64,000 bases of DNA, from NCBI GenBank assembly GCA_009746045.1, contig RPFO01001667.1, positions 2,501-66,500 of the forward strand, written 5' to 3'. This stretch comes from Mesostigma viride. Lineage: Eukaryota; Streptophyta; Mesostigmatophyceae; Mesostigmatales; Mesostigmataceae. Both the position numbers and the translations under genes were made by a program. The notes below the pieces were generated by a model. It saw only the letters and a list, made by a program, of their open reading frames with translations, had not been told where the DNA came from and did not search any database. Shown in pieces: positions 51,394 to 60,556 of the stretch. Every line of letters starts with the position of its first letter. Position 1 is the stretch's first letter.

Positions 51394-52218
51394 ATGACGG
51401 TGGCCGTGTGTTTCCTGCTCACCGACTCCTTCTACACGTCGGGGGTGTGGAAGGACTGGCTCGCCGCGGCCGGTCCCGCGCGCGGCCGGTTGCGGTTCTT
51501 CGTGCACGCCTCGGAATTCGAGAGGGAGGACGTCGATTCCTTGCGTAAATGGATATGGGAGTGCGACGCCGTCGAGGTGCCGTCCGTGTCATCGCGTCGA
51601 GACCATTCGTGGCTCTTGCGCGCCGAGTTGACGTTGTTCGACGCGGCAGCCGCGCACCTGGATGTGACGCACTTCGCTCTCGTCGGCGAGACCACGGTTC
51701 CTTGTCTGTCCCCGCCCGACTTCTTGTCCGCGTGCGAGAATCTCTACGGGAAATCCGTGTTCGAGTCAAGTTTCGCCTTGCCCACGACCGTTTACGCGAA
51801 CGAGCTTTTGTCGATATTCGAGAGGTCCGCCTCCTCGCTCTCCACCCAATTCTGTCTTCTGGCCGCCGACCATTATCGCGCGATACGTCCTCGCCTGGAG
51901 ACGACGTTGGTCGAGCACGAGTCCGAGTCCGACGCTGACAATTGCGTCTGTTTGGACGAGTTCGTCTTCGTCACGCTCGTGGATCACGTCTTCGGCGACG
52001 AGGGGTGGGACCACGTCCCTTCCGTGCGCGTGGAGTGGGACGACGAGGACTGGATCCGGCGTAACCTGGGCGGCGCGTGTAGACGAGCCGCCTGGAACGT
52101 GAGGGCGGGGGAGACGCCCGGGATGTTCGCGATCCGGGACGTGATCGACTCCCTCTGTCTCCGCCACGCCTTGGAAAGGGGCGGTGTCTTGCCGACGTCT
52201 CACAAGACCAGCGCGTGA
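51394..52218 (+). CDS. core-2/I-branching (GT14)-like glycosyltransferase, paralog 2
   Basis: 274 residues from ATG 51394, a tandem duplicate of the gene at 50415: MTVAVCFLLTDSFYTSGVWK, RFFVHASEF, HSWLLRAELTLFDAA, HFALVGETTVPCLSPPDFL and FCLLAADHYRAIRPRLETTL. The second Ser of the LVSE motif is Gly here (LVGE). Charged residues cluster near the end (VEWDDEDWIRRNLGGACRRA). Head-to-tail placement with 82 bases between the two shows a local duplication. Confidence 0.5.
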   Translation: MTVAVCFLLTDSFYTSGVWKDWLAAAGPARGRLRFFVHASEFEREDVDSLRKWIWECDAVEVPSVSSRRDHSWLLRAELTLFDAAAAHLDVTHFALVGETTVPCLSPPDFLSACENLYGKSVFESSFALPTTVYANELLSIFERSASSLSTQFCLLAADHYRAIRPRLETTLVEHESESDADNCVCLDEFVFVTLVDHVFGDEGWDHVPSVRVEWDDEDWIRRNLGGACRRAAWNVRAGETPGMFAIRDVIDSLCLRHALERGGVLPTSHKTSA

Positions 52219-52227
52219 GTGGCGGGT

Positions 52228-52647
52228 TTATCCAAATGACGGCTTAAAACAACAAAGGTGGGAGGTTTTCCACCACGGGGTGGAAAGCGGGAAAACCGCG
52301 CCCTTGTGGATGGTCACTCGGAATCGGTGACTCTTGCACACGAACCGGACGAATTGCAGATAGGAGGGGGGCATGTTTGTAGAGCCGCTTCCCCGAAACA
52401 GGTGCAGCTCGAGAGTGTATCCTGGGTACTCCGTTTTGTAATGAGCAAGTTCAGACACCCCTTGTTCCCATTTGGTCCACTCCTTCACCACGATGACCTT
52501 GCGGTGCTTCTCGTCCAGCAAGAACGAGCCTTTTATCCCCCCCGCACTGCCCACGACCGCCTCTCTCCTCCCCCCGACCTCCTTCATGTACGACGACTGG
52601 GCGCTGTGCAGTTCTTCTAGTTCCAAGTCGCGCACTTCGGGAGACAT
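52228..52647 (-). CDS. degenerate PD-(D/E)XK nuclease-like protein
   Basis: 139 residues from ATG 52647. GGIKGSFLLDEKHRKVIVVK with WTKWEQGVSELAHYKTEYPG and LELHLF lines up with the nuclease part of the protein at 62812 (GLIDIFCPSQKLIVEVKGF, GVGQLVSYGKYFPEY, RLHLF). In this copy the catalytic Asp position is Gly and the Glu of E-V-K is Val, so nuclease activity is unlikely. It may be a truncated, DNA-binding or inhibitory relative. It lies convergent to the glycosyltransferase pair, only 10 bases apart. Confidence 0.5.
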   Translation of the reverse strand: MSPEVRDLELEELHSAQSSYMKEVGGRREAVVGSAGGIKGSFLLDEKHRKVIVVKEWTKWEQGVSELAHYKTEYPGYTLELHLFRGSGSTNMPPSYLQFVRFVCKSHRFRVTIHKGAVFPLSTPWWKTSHLCCFKPSFG

Positions 52648-52709
52648 GTATACAACAGATTTACATATTAACCCCTGTCAATGAATGGATCTTATCCGTT
52701 TTTTTTCGC

Positions 52710-53000
52710 TCACTCATCTCGGTTCGATTGGGAACTGATAAGCGAGGGGCTTGTAATGTGACCGTGCCGGGAGGCGTCCATGTAGGAAGAGGGTCCAGGA
52801 AGCGGGAGTGGGCGGCCAGGGTGTCCGGATGGAAGCGGGTGTGCGTTGGCATCGTGTGGTTTAAGCCGCGAGCCTTTTTTCGAGGATTTCGACGCGTCGG
52901 CGACGAGATCCGGCGGGAGGAGCGACCCCGCGATCACGGTCCCCTCGTTCTTGTTCGCGTGCACTTGGCGTGGCCGGAAACAGCGGAGAAGGGACGTCAT
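52710..53000 (-). CDS. small unknown protein, Pro/Ser-rich
   Basis: 96 residues from ATG 53000. It begins MTSLLRCFRPRQVHANKNEG and turns into a His/Pro/Ser-rich tail (HPLPSGHPGRPLPLPGPSSY). No domain recognised. It lies in a row of small minus-strand genes that includes two membrane proteins, so it may be real, but coding evidence is only the open frame and gene spacing. Confidence 0.35.
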   Translation of the reverse strand: MTSLLRCFRPRQVHANKNEGTVIAGSLLPPDLVADASKSSKKGSRLKPHDANAHPLPSGHPGRPLPLPGPSSYMDASRHGHITSPSLISSQSNRDE

Positions 53001-53018
53001 TGACGGATGGGGAGAGAA

Positions 53019-53294
53019 TTATTTCGCGTCGGTCTGCGCGTCGCGCACGACGGAGCGCGTCTGGAGTCGCTGGAGCACGTGAGACGTCACCGACGTGTAG
53101 AAGGCGGAGACCGCCAGCTTGACGTATAGAACGATCGCGATGGACGCCGACGCGCGCAACCACCCCGCGCGGATCCAGTCGGGGACGAAGATCACGCACG
53201 TCACGATTCCGTACAAAACGTGTGGCAGAGCGCGAAGGAATTGGAACGTCCGGTGGTTCTCCTTGTTCACGCGTCGCACGAGGGCCCTATCCAC
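53019..53294 (-). CDS. small membrane protein
   Basis: 91 residues from ATG 53294. It has two hydrophobic segments, LPHVLYGIVTCVIFVP and SIAIVLYVKLAVSAFY, with a short amphipathic link and a basic end (VLQRLQTRSVVRDAQTDAK). It overlaps the membrane gene at 53267-53482 by 28 bases in another frame, as compact viral genes do. No family recognised; a virion membrane protein is possible. Confidence 0.5.
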   Translation of the reverse strand: MDRALVRRVNKENHRTFQFLRALPHVLYGIVTCVIFVPDWIRAGWLRASASIAIVLYVKLAVSAFYTSVTSHVLQRLQTRSVVRDAQTDAK

Positions 53295-53482
53295 GAAAAC
53301 GCCAAGACGGCGAAGATGACAGGGAAGAACAAGAGGTTCGCGACGCGGTACCCTCCGCCGAACGACAAGTACAGTACGGACGTCGGCGGAGGCGTGGCGG
53401 GCGGCGCGGATTGGAACGACTCGATCCGGGGCGGTTTCAAATCGTTCGTGACCGTCGGTGTCGGTCGTGTCGGTGTTTCCAT
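53267..53482 (-). CDS. small single-pass membrane protein
   Basis: 71 residues from ATG 53482. A Pro/Thr-rich N-terminus (METPTRPTPTVTNDLKPP) leads to one hydrophobic segment, VANLLFFPVIFAVLAFSWIG, near the C-terminus. That arrangement suits a tail-anchored protein. It overlaps the next small membrane gene by 28 bases and shares the intergenic space with the TATA box of the divergent gene at 53542. Confidence 0.45.
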   Translation of the reverse strand: METPTRPTPTVTNDLKPPRIESFQSAPPATPPPTSVLYLSFGGGYRVANLLFFPVIFAVLAFSWIGPSCDA

Positions 53483-53496
53483 TCCTATACCGATGC

Positions 53497-53503
53497 TATA
53501 AAA
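53497..53503 (+). promoter_or_regulatory. TATA box
   Basis: GCTATAAAAGGCGAACG lies 39 bases before the ATG at 53542. Confidence 0.6.
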
Positions 53504-53541
53504 GGCGAACGAGAGCCCATGGCGAGCGTTCTGTCTCCAAC

Positions 53542-54351
53542 ATGTTGCGCATCGACCGAAACCTCCACGCCAACCTGTCCCGGTTCAAAATGATGATGGA
53601 AGGGTCCGTCGTCGACCCGGATTACTTGCAGCCCATGGTCGAGGAATTGGGCAAGTACGCGCTCAAGTCCTGTCCGTTAAACGTGCCGCAGTCGTACGTC
53701 GCCGAATTACACAGGGCGTGTCTCGGGGCTCTGCTGTTCCCGAAAGAGGCGCGAGAACAGTACGGGTGTCCGGTGTTCGCCGTCGCCCGCTCAACGTCCT
53801 TGCAATACCTGTCCGGTTTCGACGGGATGTCGATATCCCCCTCGCAGTGGAGGGACCTGTACGCCGCCGTCGACGCCGAAATCCACGATCGTCGAGACGG
53901 CGAGGCGCCGGCGCCGGACTTCTCGAAGCGCGCGGGGGACTTTGACTCCGCCGTCGCCCTGTTTCATGACTCGCGGTTGTCCGAGTTTGTAGCGGAAGTC
54001 GATCAAGTCGGGGTCTTGCAAACGCTCGCGTCGCACTTCGTACGCAGAGCTCAAAGCGACGACCCCGTCGACTCCGCTCTCTTGCGACTCGCCCTCGCCA
54101 CCGCCATGCACGCCGCCGACGTGGACGTGGTCGCCGTCTGCTCCCTAGTGCACGTCGCGTCCATGGTGCAGGCCAAGGGGGTCACGCGCGAAGTCGCGGA
54201 AGCCCTCGTGAACGCCATACTCGGGGTCGCCAAGGACGTGTACCAACATGCCAGCGGGTTGACGCCGTTCCACGCGGTGGCCTCCGCCATCGCCCATTTG
54301 ATAGTGGTGAACGGTCCTCACGAGTCCGCCATGAACTTGGACCTTTTGTGA
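53542..54351 (+). CDS. unknown viral protein, all-helical
   Basis: 269 residues from ATG 53542, chosen because it follows the TATA box by 39 bases; the open frame upstream runs through the promoter. Sequence is helical throughout (RNLHANLSRFKMMMEGSVVD, ALLRLALATAMHAADVDVVA, VTREVAEALVNAILGVAKD). No motif or domain was recognised. AATAAAG follows the stop at about 54,365. Confidence 0.5.
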   Translation: MLRIDRNLHANLSRFKMMMEGSVVDPDYLQPMVEELGKYALKSCPLNVPQSYVAELHRACLGALLFPKEAREQYGCPVFAVARSTSLQYLSGFDGMSISPSQWRDLYAAVDAEIHDRRDGEAPAPDFSKRAGDFDSAVALFHDSRLSEFVAEVDQVGVLQTLASHFVRRAQSDDPVDSALLRLALATAMHAADVDVVAVCSLVHVASMVQAKGVTREVAEALVNAILGVAKDVYQHASGLTPFHAVASAIAHLIVVNGPHESAMNLDLL

Positions 54352-54395
54352 TACATATTCGGATAAATAAAGTTATTTACAACGTCTCCTGGCTC

Positions 54396-54731
54396 TCAAC
54401 GTCGCCATTTTGCGCCACATTTTCTGGGGTTTGGGGGTGGGGGTGGGTGCGGGGCGCCGGCGGGGGGCGATAACCGCCGTCGGGATATGGTTTCGATCGC
54501 GTCGATGAACTCCGCGTCCGTTTCCGCGGCCTTGAGCGCGTCGATCAGATCCGACGGTAGCCCGCCGAGTTGTTCGAACATTTTGACCATGGCCGTCCGA
54601 TCGATCTCAAATCGTCCATCGTCTCGATATACGCGGCGGTTATATTTGTAACCCCATTCCAACACGATCGTGTCGGCTAACCGACATCGGTCGGAAGGGT
54701 TGATAAGCCGCCTCTCGCTCCTCCTCATCAT
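54396..54731 (-). CDS. small unknown viral protein
   Basis: 111 residues from ATG 54731. A compact domain (VLEWGYKYNRRVYRDDGRFE, MVKMFEQLGGLPSDLIDAL) is followed by a Pro-rich tail (PAGAPHPPPPPNPRK) and basic residues. It is divergent from the gene at 54770 with 38 bases between starts. No family recognised. Confidence 0.5.
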   Translation of the reverse strand: MMRRSERRLINPSDRCRLADTIVLEWGYKYNRRVYRDDGRFEIDRTAMVKMFEQLGGLPSDLIDALKAAETDAEFIDAIETISRRRLSPPAGAPHPPPPPNPRKCGAKWRR

Positions 54732-54769
54732 CTCTCTCGACGGATTATTCTCCGGGGGCTCTGTAGGGA

Positions 54770-55963
54770 ATGAGGAAAAAACTACCTCCTGTTAGGATAT
54801 GTCGGAGTCTGGCCTTGAACGCGTCGGTCGTGAAGGGTATAGGGAAGAGACGGTTCTCCCCGCTCACGGTGGTCGATATCCGTCAGCTGTGTACGAAACT
54901 GGGGTTCGTCACCCCCAAATGGATCACCAAGCGGCAGGCGGAAGCCAGTCTGGTCGCCGTGCTGGCCGCGCGCAAGATCCAGCGATGGGCGAGGAGGACG
55001 TTCCTCGCGAGGGCCAAGGCGATCGCGCGCATCAAGAAGCACGTCGCCCTGTTCCCGAAAAACAAGGAGGACATGATCATGCTCGAACCGCTCCCGCACA
55101 AATCCCGCGTGTTCAAGCTCGTGTTGCCGGACAGGACCGTCATTGGGTTCGACGCTCCGAGGCTCGCGGAATTCATACTGGATTCCGGGACCTTCGAGGA
55201 TCCTGTCACGCGGCACGCCTTCAACGAGGTCGAGCTGAATCGGCTCGACCGCCAGGTCCAACGTTTAGGGTTTCAACGCCGGTCGACCCTCCATCTGTTC
55301 CGCCATCCCGAGATCGTCAAGGCGAAGAAGGACAAGGCCTCGCTTGTCATGGGACTCGAGCGCATGGCGGCCGAGATGGTGGAGATGATGATCCAGCTGG
55401 CGGAGAACGGGGAAGCCGGGCGGGAGACGATGATGATGCTGGACGGGGACTACGTCCCCCAGTGGCACGCGTACTTTTGCCAGCTGGTCGCGGTCGACCC
55501 CCACGCTGGATACACCGGCCTCATGACCTACAAGGGGATGGTCAAGGCGGCGCTGTCGAAGGAGGTGGGCGAGGACGTCATGGCGTCGGACACCCAGATA
55601 CGCAATCGACAACTGGTGCTGAACTACGTGTCGCATCTCCTGGACTCGTACCAAGTGAGAGGGTTCGGGGGAGCGCCCCCGCCTGCGCCTGTCGTGTACC
55701 AGTTACCCGCCTCCTCGCTGTCCGCCTCGCGACTGTTTGTCGATCCTGTCTCGTACGCGGTACCGGGAATGTCCGTGTATCAGCTCGTGCAGATGTTGGC
55801 CGCGGGCGTGGCTGACGCACAGGAGGGGACGCATCCTTTCCCGCCTCCGGATACCTCCTCCCCGGTCTTCGCCGCCCCCGCGAGCGTCGTGGTCCCCCCC
55901 GGCCGATACCGGCGTCCGAGTTCGACGAGCGTCCGCTCGGATGGGAGCGCGCGCTGGCCTTGA
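54770..55963 (+). CDS. unknown viral protein with IQ-like motif
   Basis: 397 residues from ATG 54770. Residues about 35-60 resemble a SAP/Rho-type helix pair (LTVVDIRQLCTKLGFVTPKW). AARKIQRWARRTFLARAKA at about 65-85 is an IQ-like (calmodulin-binding type) helix. FDAPRLAEFILDSGTFEDPV with TRHAFNEVELNRLD resembles U-box-like segments seen in proteins of large algal viruses. Then comes a helical region (MAAEMVEMMIQLAENGEAG) and a Pro/Ser-rich C-terminus. Function unknown. It runs convergent to the gene ending at 56018. Confidence 0.5.
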   Translation: MRKKLPPVRICRSLALNASVVKGIGKRRFSPLTVVDIRQLCTKLGFVTPKWITKRQAEASLVAVLAARKIQRWARRTFLARAKAIARIKKHVALFPKNKEDMIMLEPLPHKSRVFKLVLPDRTVIGFDAPRLAEFILDSGTFEDPVTRHAFNEVELNRLDRQVQRLGFQRRSTLHLFRHPEIVKAKKDKASLVMGLERMAAEMVEMMIQLAENGEAGRETMMMLDGDYVPQWHAYFCQLVAVDPHAGYTGLMTYKGMVKAALSKEVGEDVMASDTQIRNRQLVLNYVSHLLDSYQVRGFGGAPPPAPVVYQLPASSLSASRLFVDPVSYAVPGMSVYQLVQMLAAGVADAQEGTHPFPPPDTSSPVFAAPASVVVPPGRYRRPSSTSVRSDGSARWP

Positions 55964-56017
55964 TGCAAGGAGATGTAGACTCGATGTGAATGATGATGTC
56001 GATGATCAATAAAGCAT

Positions 56018-56808
56018 TTATTTATTCCGTCTCTTACGTTTGCTAGATACGGGTGTCGTCTTCTTCTTGCGCGCGGGCGTAGCTCTCTTTCGCCTCCGCT
56101 TTGTCTGTCCAACACTGTGATCGTCGTCCCACCCGTTCGTCGCGGCGTCCCCGTAGTAGACATCCCACCCGCTCGGGCCGGTCCATTCGGGTGCTGCCGA
56201 CGCCCCCTCCCACATGTTCGGGGGGAGGGGGCGCCCCATCCGGTGGGGCGTTGGTAGGGACGCGTGTTCTCGGCCGTCGCGCGGTCCACGGCGAGGAGTC
56301 CGGCGCCGTACGAGTGCGCGGGCGCCGAAGGGTCGGCGGAGCGGTCGGGGGTGGGCAACATGAGATGCATGTTGTCGATGAGAGCGCGTTTGTCCATCCT
56401 TTTCGCGGCTATTCCCCGCATCTTTTCGTGCACGTCGATCGCCGCGTGACGCGACCCGCGAACGAACTCGGGCGCGAATCGCCACCCTTTGTCCCACGTG
56501 TCGCTCGCGAGTCTTTCCGCCTCTTGGTCGTAAAAGTACCGGTGACCCCACGCGGAACCGTCGGGCGGAGGTCGCGATACCCCGGACGCGTTCGTCACGC
56601 GGTCGTACGGGTTCCAATGGCCGTCGATCATTCTCCGCAGTTCCAATTCGTGCAGTATCATGTCGGGGTCGTCCAACCGGTCCTGCGCGGCGTGGTACGC
56701 CTTGTTGATGTTCTTGCGGTCCACCAGCGGCATGACTTGCGTCAGTACCCCCCCGGCAGTTCTGAAGACAGGGGCCCGTGTCCTGTGCCCTTTAACGGCC
56801 CGCGGCAT
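56018..56808 (-). CDS. unknown viral protein, frameshifted in a C run
   Basis: The minus-strand frame from ATG 56808 (MPRAVKGHRTRAPVFRTAGG) reads well through HWNPYDRVTNASGVSRP and DVHEKMRGIAAKRMDKRALI to about 56,240. It then becomes Arg/Gly-rich. In the next frame a clear C-terminus continues: PNMWEGASAAPEWTGPSGWD, WDDDHSVGQTKRRRKR, then a basic tail to the stop at 56018. The change of frame lies in the run CCCCTCCCCCC near 56,220. The full product would be about 263 residues with a basic nuclear-type tail. No family recognised. Confidence 0.5.
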
Positions 56809-56818
56809 GTCTTCACAC

Positions 56819-58123
56819 TTACTTGAGAGATTTAGAAGAACGAGCCCTCTTGCGTTGGATCTTCGAGATGGGGTCTTGTACGGGGTGTTCCGTGTGACCC
56901 AAAACCTCGGCCATGGCGTAGAGTCTCTTCTCGCGCGTGTCTTCGTCCTCGGGGTCGAACAAGGGCAGGTAGTACGACGACTTCCTTTTCTTCCTCCCCG
57001 ACTCTATGCGTGCGGCCTGCTTCGGTCTGCGATTTCGCATCTCCTCCAATCCTATTCGATCCCCCTCGCGATTGCCTTGTTCGAGTTCAGCTCGCGTGTA
57101 CGGCAAGGTGCTGTTGTAATACCGAGACTTATCGGTAGACGCGCCTCGAGGAGGTAATTTCACCTCCAAAAAATCTCCCGTTTCGTCGAAAGAGGGAATC
57201 TTATTCTTTTCTATCACGTGGCCGAAGTAGTCGTGAGTGGTGTCGAGTCCGTTGAACAGCCGATTGTGGCGTTGGAAATCGGGGCCGTGGTAGTCGTATT
57301 TCAGGTCGGTCGCAGGGGCCCATCTCGCGTTCGCAGAATGGACCATCTCATGAGCTAGGGTCTGCAAAAGTTGCTGGGCGTCGTTTCGGATCAGACTTCC
57401 CTCTCCTATCAAAAACCTGTCTTTGTCAACTGCGCCTCTCTCGAATTCGTCCTTGTTGATGGCGATTTTGTGTTTTCCGAGCGCGTACGCTGAGCCAACG
57501 TTGGCATACCCCTCGCCCTCATTTTCGAGTCTCAACAGGACCTCGTGCATCGGGAACGAGTTGTTGAAGAAGTTCTTGTTGACGATCATCCCTGCCGTCC
57601 TCAAGTCCTTCTCCGTGAGTTGTAACTTGCCATCCTTCACCAGCTCGTCCCTCTTGTGTCCGGTTAGATTCTCGAACTCTCGAATGGCCTTGTTCCAACG
57701 CCCTCTCATACCGCCAAGGGGGGGCGTACCTGTTGCGTGGCCTTCGTCATTCCTGGCCCAACCTGTCGATTCCAATTGGCGCCCCTTGCGCGCACCAACT
57801 CGTTGAGGTCAATCTCCCCCTATCGACCTTTTCCGAGAACTCGCGAAACCGTCGCGCCGTTTCTTCCTTCGACCATCCTGAAATCTTGTTCTTGAGATCG
57901 ATTCCGTTCAATTCGTTGAACTCGACCCACTTGTTCGGGAGCTCGTTGCGACCCGTTGCCGGGTTGTAAAATGTCTCGGCAGGTTCCTCCAGTTTGACAT
58001 CACCCTAGGGGTGGGCACGGCGTGAATGCTCCTACGTTTCTTTGGTACATTCTTCATGGTTCGGTCCCACCTGTCCGCCTCCTTTTCAGCTTTTTCCATC
58101 GCTTTCAATATTTTTTTGTCCAT
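56819..58123 (-). CDS. SprT-like zinc metallopeptidase, three frameshifts
   Basis: The catalytic part reads without interruption from about 57,715 to the stop at 56819: LLQTLAHEMVHSANARWAP, then DYHGPDFQRHNRLF. This is an HExxH site plus a third ligand in HGxxF, as in SprT/Spartan-type proteases that act on DNA-bound proteins. The N-terminal part is spread over three further frame segments: MDKKILKAMEKAEKEADRWD from 58123, KLEEPAETFYNPATG with LPNKWVEFNELNGIDLK, and IDLNELVRARGANWN. The switches fall near 57,998 (TAGGGG), 57,823 (GGGGG) and 57,720 (CCCCCCC). The C-terminus is basic. Homopolymer errors or decay would both explain this. Family assignment is from the motif. Confidence 0.6.
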
Positions 58124-58177
58124 GATCGCGAGCTGCTCGTCCGAAAGAGGGGGCCATCCGTTTCGGCGCGGAAGGCT

Positions 58178-58383
58178 TTATTTGCCCCGTTTCAGCGTCT
58201 TCTCTTTCGCGACCGCTTCGGTGATACTCAACCCCGGCTCCTCGCGGTCGGCATTGACCTCTTCGTCGCTCACACCCTCGACCTCGCCCGCCCTCGCGAC
58301 GTGACTCTTCCTCGTCCTAGTACGCGCGGCCTCGCGGCCCGCGGCTTCTTAGATGGCGCGGATGCGGGCTTTCGTACGGGCAT
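58178..58383 (-). CDS. small basic protein, frameshifted; in frame with the SprT-like gene
   Basis: ATG 58383 opens MPVRKPASAPSKKPRAARPR. After a frame change near 58,320 the sequence continues as EVEGVSDEEVNADREEPGL and ITEAVAKEKTLKRGK to a TAA at 58178. Remarkably, the frame stays open after that TAA (RRNGWPPLSDEQLAIM) straight into the start of the SprT-like gene at 58123. This could be one longer gene with a stop codon, or two separate genes. Confidence 0.4.
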
Positions 58384-58424
58384 TTGTGTTAATGATAAGC
58401 GCAGAATAAATACGGAGGACCGTT

Positions 58425-59191
58425 TCAGTACCCTTCCCCTGTCCGGAACACGTACAGTTTCCGCTTCGTCACGGTCCCGCGGACCTTGTTGTCCACCACG
58501 CGCGCGTCGACCGACTCGAACAGTGCCAGGCGATATCGCCGCGCGATACGACGCATTCCTTGTTCGTGGCCGTGGGCGACGCCTGTCGTCGCAGGTTGGT
58601 CATGAGCGCGTCGATGTGCGCGCGGGAGTAGGTCTGTCGGGGCACGGACGAGTACTTGATCGACGGCATCGGGATGATGGACGGGTTCGGGTACGCGTTC
58701 TCCGGGATCAGTTGCAACACCGAAAAGGTCGAGTCCGTGTCGTCGAACACCACGTGGAAGGGGCCCAGTCGGTAGCTCTTACTGACCTTGCCTCGGAGTC
58801 TGCGCGCCACCTCCGACTCGGGGAGTTTGCACTGGGCCTCGGAGATCTCGTCCACGTCCTTCAGGCGCCCGAATTCGTCCGGCCGCTTCACGAGGATGGT
58901 CGACAGGAGGATCTCGCGGGGCACGTCGAGGACTTGCAACTGCGCCATCAGAACGTTCCGCTGGCGCGTGTTGTGATACTCGTCCGCAGCGACCTCCGCG
59001 TCGGATCGGTGCGGGGGGCGGGTGGGACGCGCCGGCGGCACCAAGACCCCGAGGGCATCTGTCGCATCAGAGGACACAACCGGCGTGTCCGGGGACGATT
59101 CGGGCGAGACGTTGTGGCGGTTGTTCGCGATGTGGAAAATCAGCACCGCCGACGCGATGACCAGGAGACCTATCAAAAATTCGCTCATCAT
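58425..59191 (-). CDS. membrane-anchored viral protein, frameshifted near C-terminus
   Basis: The double ATG at 59186-59191 (MMSEFLIGLLVIASAVLIFH) gives an N-terminal membrane anchor without charged residues. It is followed by a Ser/Pro linker and a folded domain (YHNTRQRNVLMAQLQVLDVP, RLGPFHVVFDDTDSTFSVL). Near 58,555 a missing base shifts the frame. The true end is RRIARRYRLALFESVDARVV with KVRGTVTKRKLYVFRTGEGY to the stop at 58425. Length about 255 residues. Probable virion or ER-membrane protein; no family recognised. It is divergent from the DUF5767-like gene. Confidence 0.55.
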
Positions 59192-59255
59192 GTCCGGCCG
59201 TATACGAGTAGGCGGCGGTTTTTTTGGCAGGCGCGTTCGAGACGAAGTCAAAGTT

Positions 59256-60555
59256 ATGTGCGCGGGTTCGTATACGGAATCCATGGCCGCGCGTTTCATG
59301 GGGGTCGACATCGTCGAAGACGAAGACGATATGCCGGTCGTCAAGGGAGGGCATCGCAGGCCCGAACCGTCGAGCGCCAGGCACGTCGATCCGAGTGGCG
59401 GGGGCGGGGGCGGGGGCGGGGGCGACGAGATCTTCGAGATGCTCGCGAACCCGCGCAAGGCCCGGTCCCCGTTCGCGCCCCCGCCCCCTCCGCCGCACGC
59501 GATGGGCGGCGAGGACGACGGTTCGTTCGCGTTCGACGATTTTGGGGGCGAGGACGGGGACTTTGACGATGACGACGGGGGCGTCGGAAACGACGCGCCT
59601 CCGCGTGCCCCCGAGGCGCCCAAACCGACGCGCGAGGAGATCTTCAAGGAGAAGACCGACCTCCTGCATCGGCTGCACAGGCTGAAGGAGAGGGGGTTCG
59701 AGGTCCCTCAGTTCGACATGCGGTCCGATTTGGACGAGATGCGGTTCGAGTACTCGAAGATCGAGCGGGCCGCCGAGTGTCGGAACGCGGTGAACATGAT
59801 GCGGCAGATCCTGGTCGCCGGGACGAGCGCCGTCCAATTCCTCAACAGTCGGTACGACCCCATCGGCCTGAAACTCGACGGGTGGTCCGAGAGCGTCATG
59901 GCCAACATCGGAGACTACGACAACGTGTTCGAGCGGCTGTACGACAAGCACCGCGGGAAGGTGGCAATGGCGCCCGAGATCGAGCTCATCCTCATGGTCG
60001 GCGGCTCGGCGCTCATGTTCCATATGACCGCGAGTTTCACGCGCGCGGGACTCCCGTCCATGTCGGAGATCGCTAAGCAGGACCCGGAGCTCATGAAGTC
60101 CCTCCTCAAGGTCATGATGAAGAACAGCATGGACCCGGGGTCCTCCGCGCCCCCCCGCCTGCTCGAGCCCCCGCCACGCCCGCGGCCGGGGGGAAGGAGC
60201 CGTACGTCATGAGGGGTCCGATGGCGGCCGGATTCGACATGGGAGGGATGATGGACGGGGCCCGCGCGAGGGCGCACGCGCCGCCGCTCACGTCGCTCGA
60301 CCGCATCGTCGAGGACACGCTCAGCTCCACCCGTCCCGCGGCCGCCGTCATCGTCGAGACCTTAGACGGCAAGTTCGACGACGAGAGCGTCAACGGCAGC
60401 GTCATGGGGGACAGCGACGACGTCCGCACCGTGCAGCTCGACGGCACGACGAAGAAGAAGAGGGGCACGCGAAAAAAGAAGGCGTCCGACGTCGACGTCC
60501 ACAGGTGGAAATGGAAGTCTGAAGGAGGATTTAATTCTCCGTCTACGCTTAGTAG
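59256..60555 (+). CDS. NCLDV DUF5767-like protein, frameshifted in a G run
   Basis: Start ATG 59256 or 59283 (MAARFMGVDIVEDEDDMPVV). A Gly-rich and Pro-rich acidic N-terminus leads to the conserved domain: EKTDLLHRLHRLKERGFEVP, DLDEMRFEYSKIERAAECR, FLNSRYDPIGLKLDGWSESV, YDNVFERLYDKHRGKVAMAP and LMVGGSALMFHMTAS. This block is characteristic of DUF5767 proteins found across large DNA viruses of eukaryotes (from memory of the family). A G6 run near 60,190 shifts the frame. The expected C-terminus then follows as MRGPMAAGFDMGGMMDGA, IVEDTLSS and a basic end (KKKRGTRKKK) to about 60,555. Function unknown; strong evidence for NCLDV ancestry of this region. Confidence 0.75.
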
Positions 60556-60556
60556 A

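Noticed and set aside
50259-51507. Minus-strand frames under the glycosyltransferase pair
   Set aside because: Shadows of the plus-strand genes. The plus frames show a conserved paralog pattern which the minus frames lack.
52710-53003. Plus-strand frame opposite the small Pro-rich protein
   Set aside because: Arg/Gly-rich with no start context; the minus-strand frame fits better with the neighbouring small genes, though neither is certain.
58022-59566. 514-codon frame on the plus strand
   Set aside because: Antisense to the SprT-like, basic and membrane protein genes, Arg-rich, and running into the start of the DUF5767-like gene.
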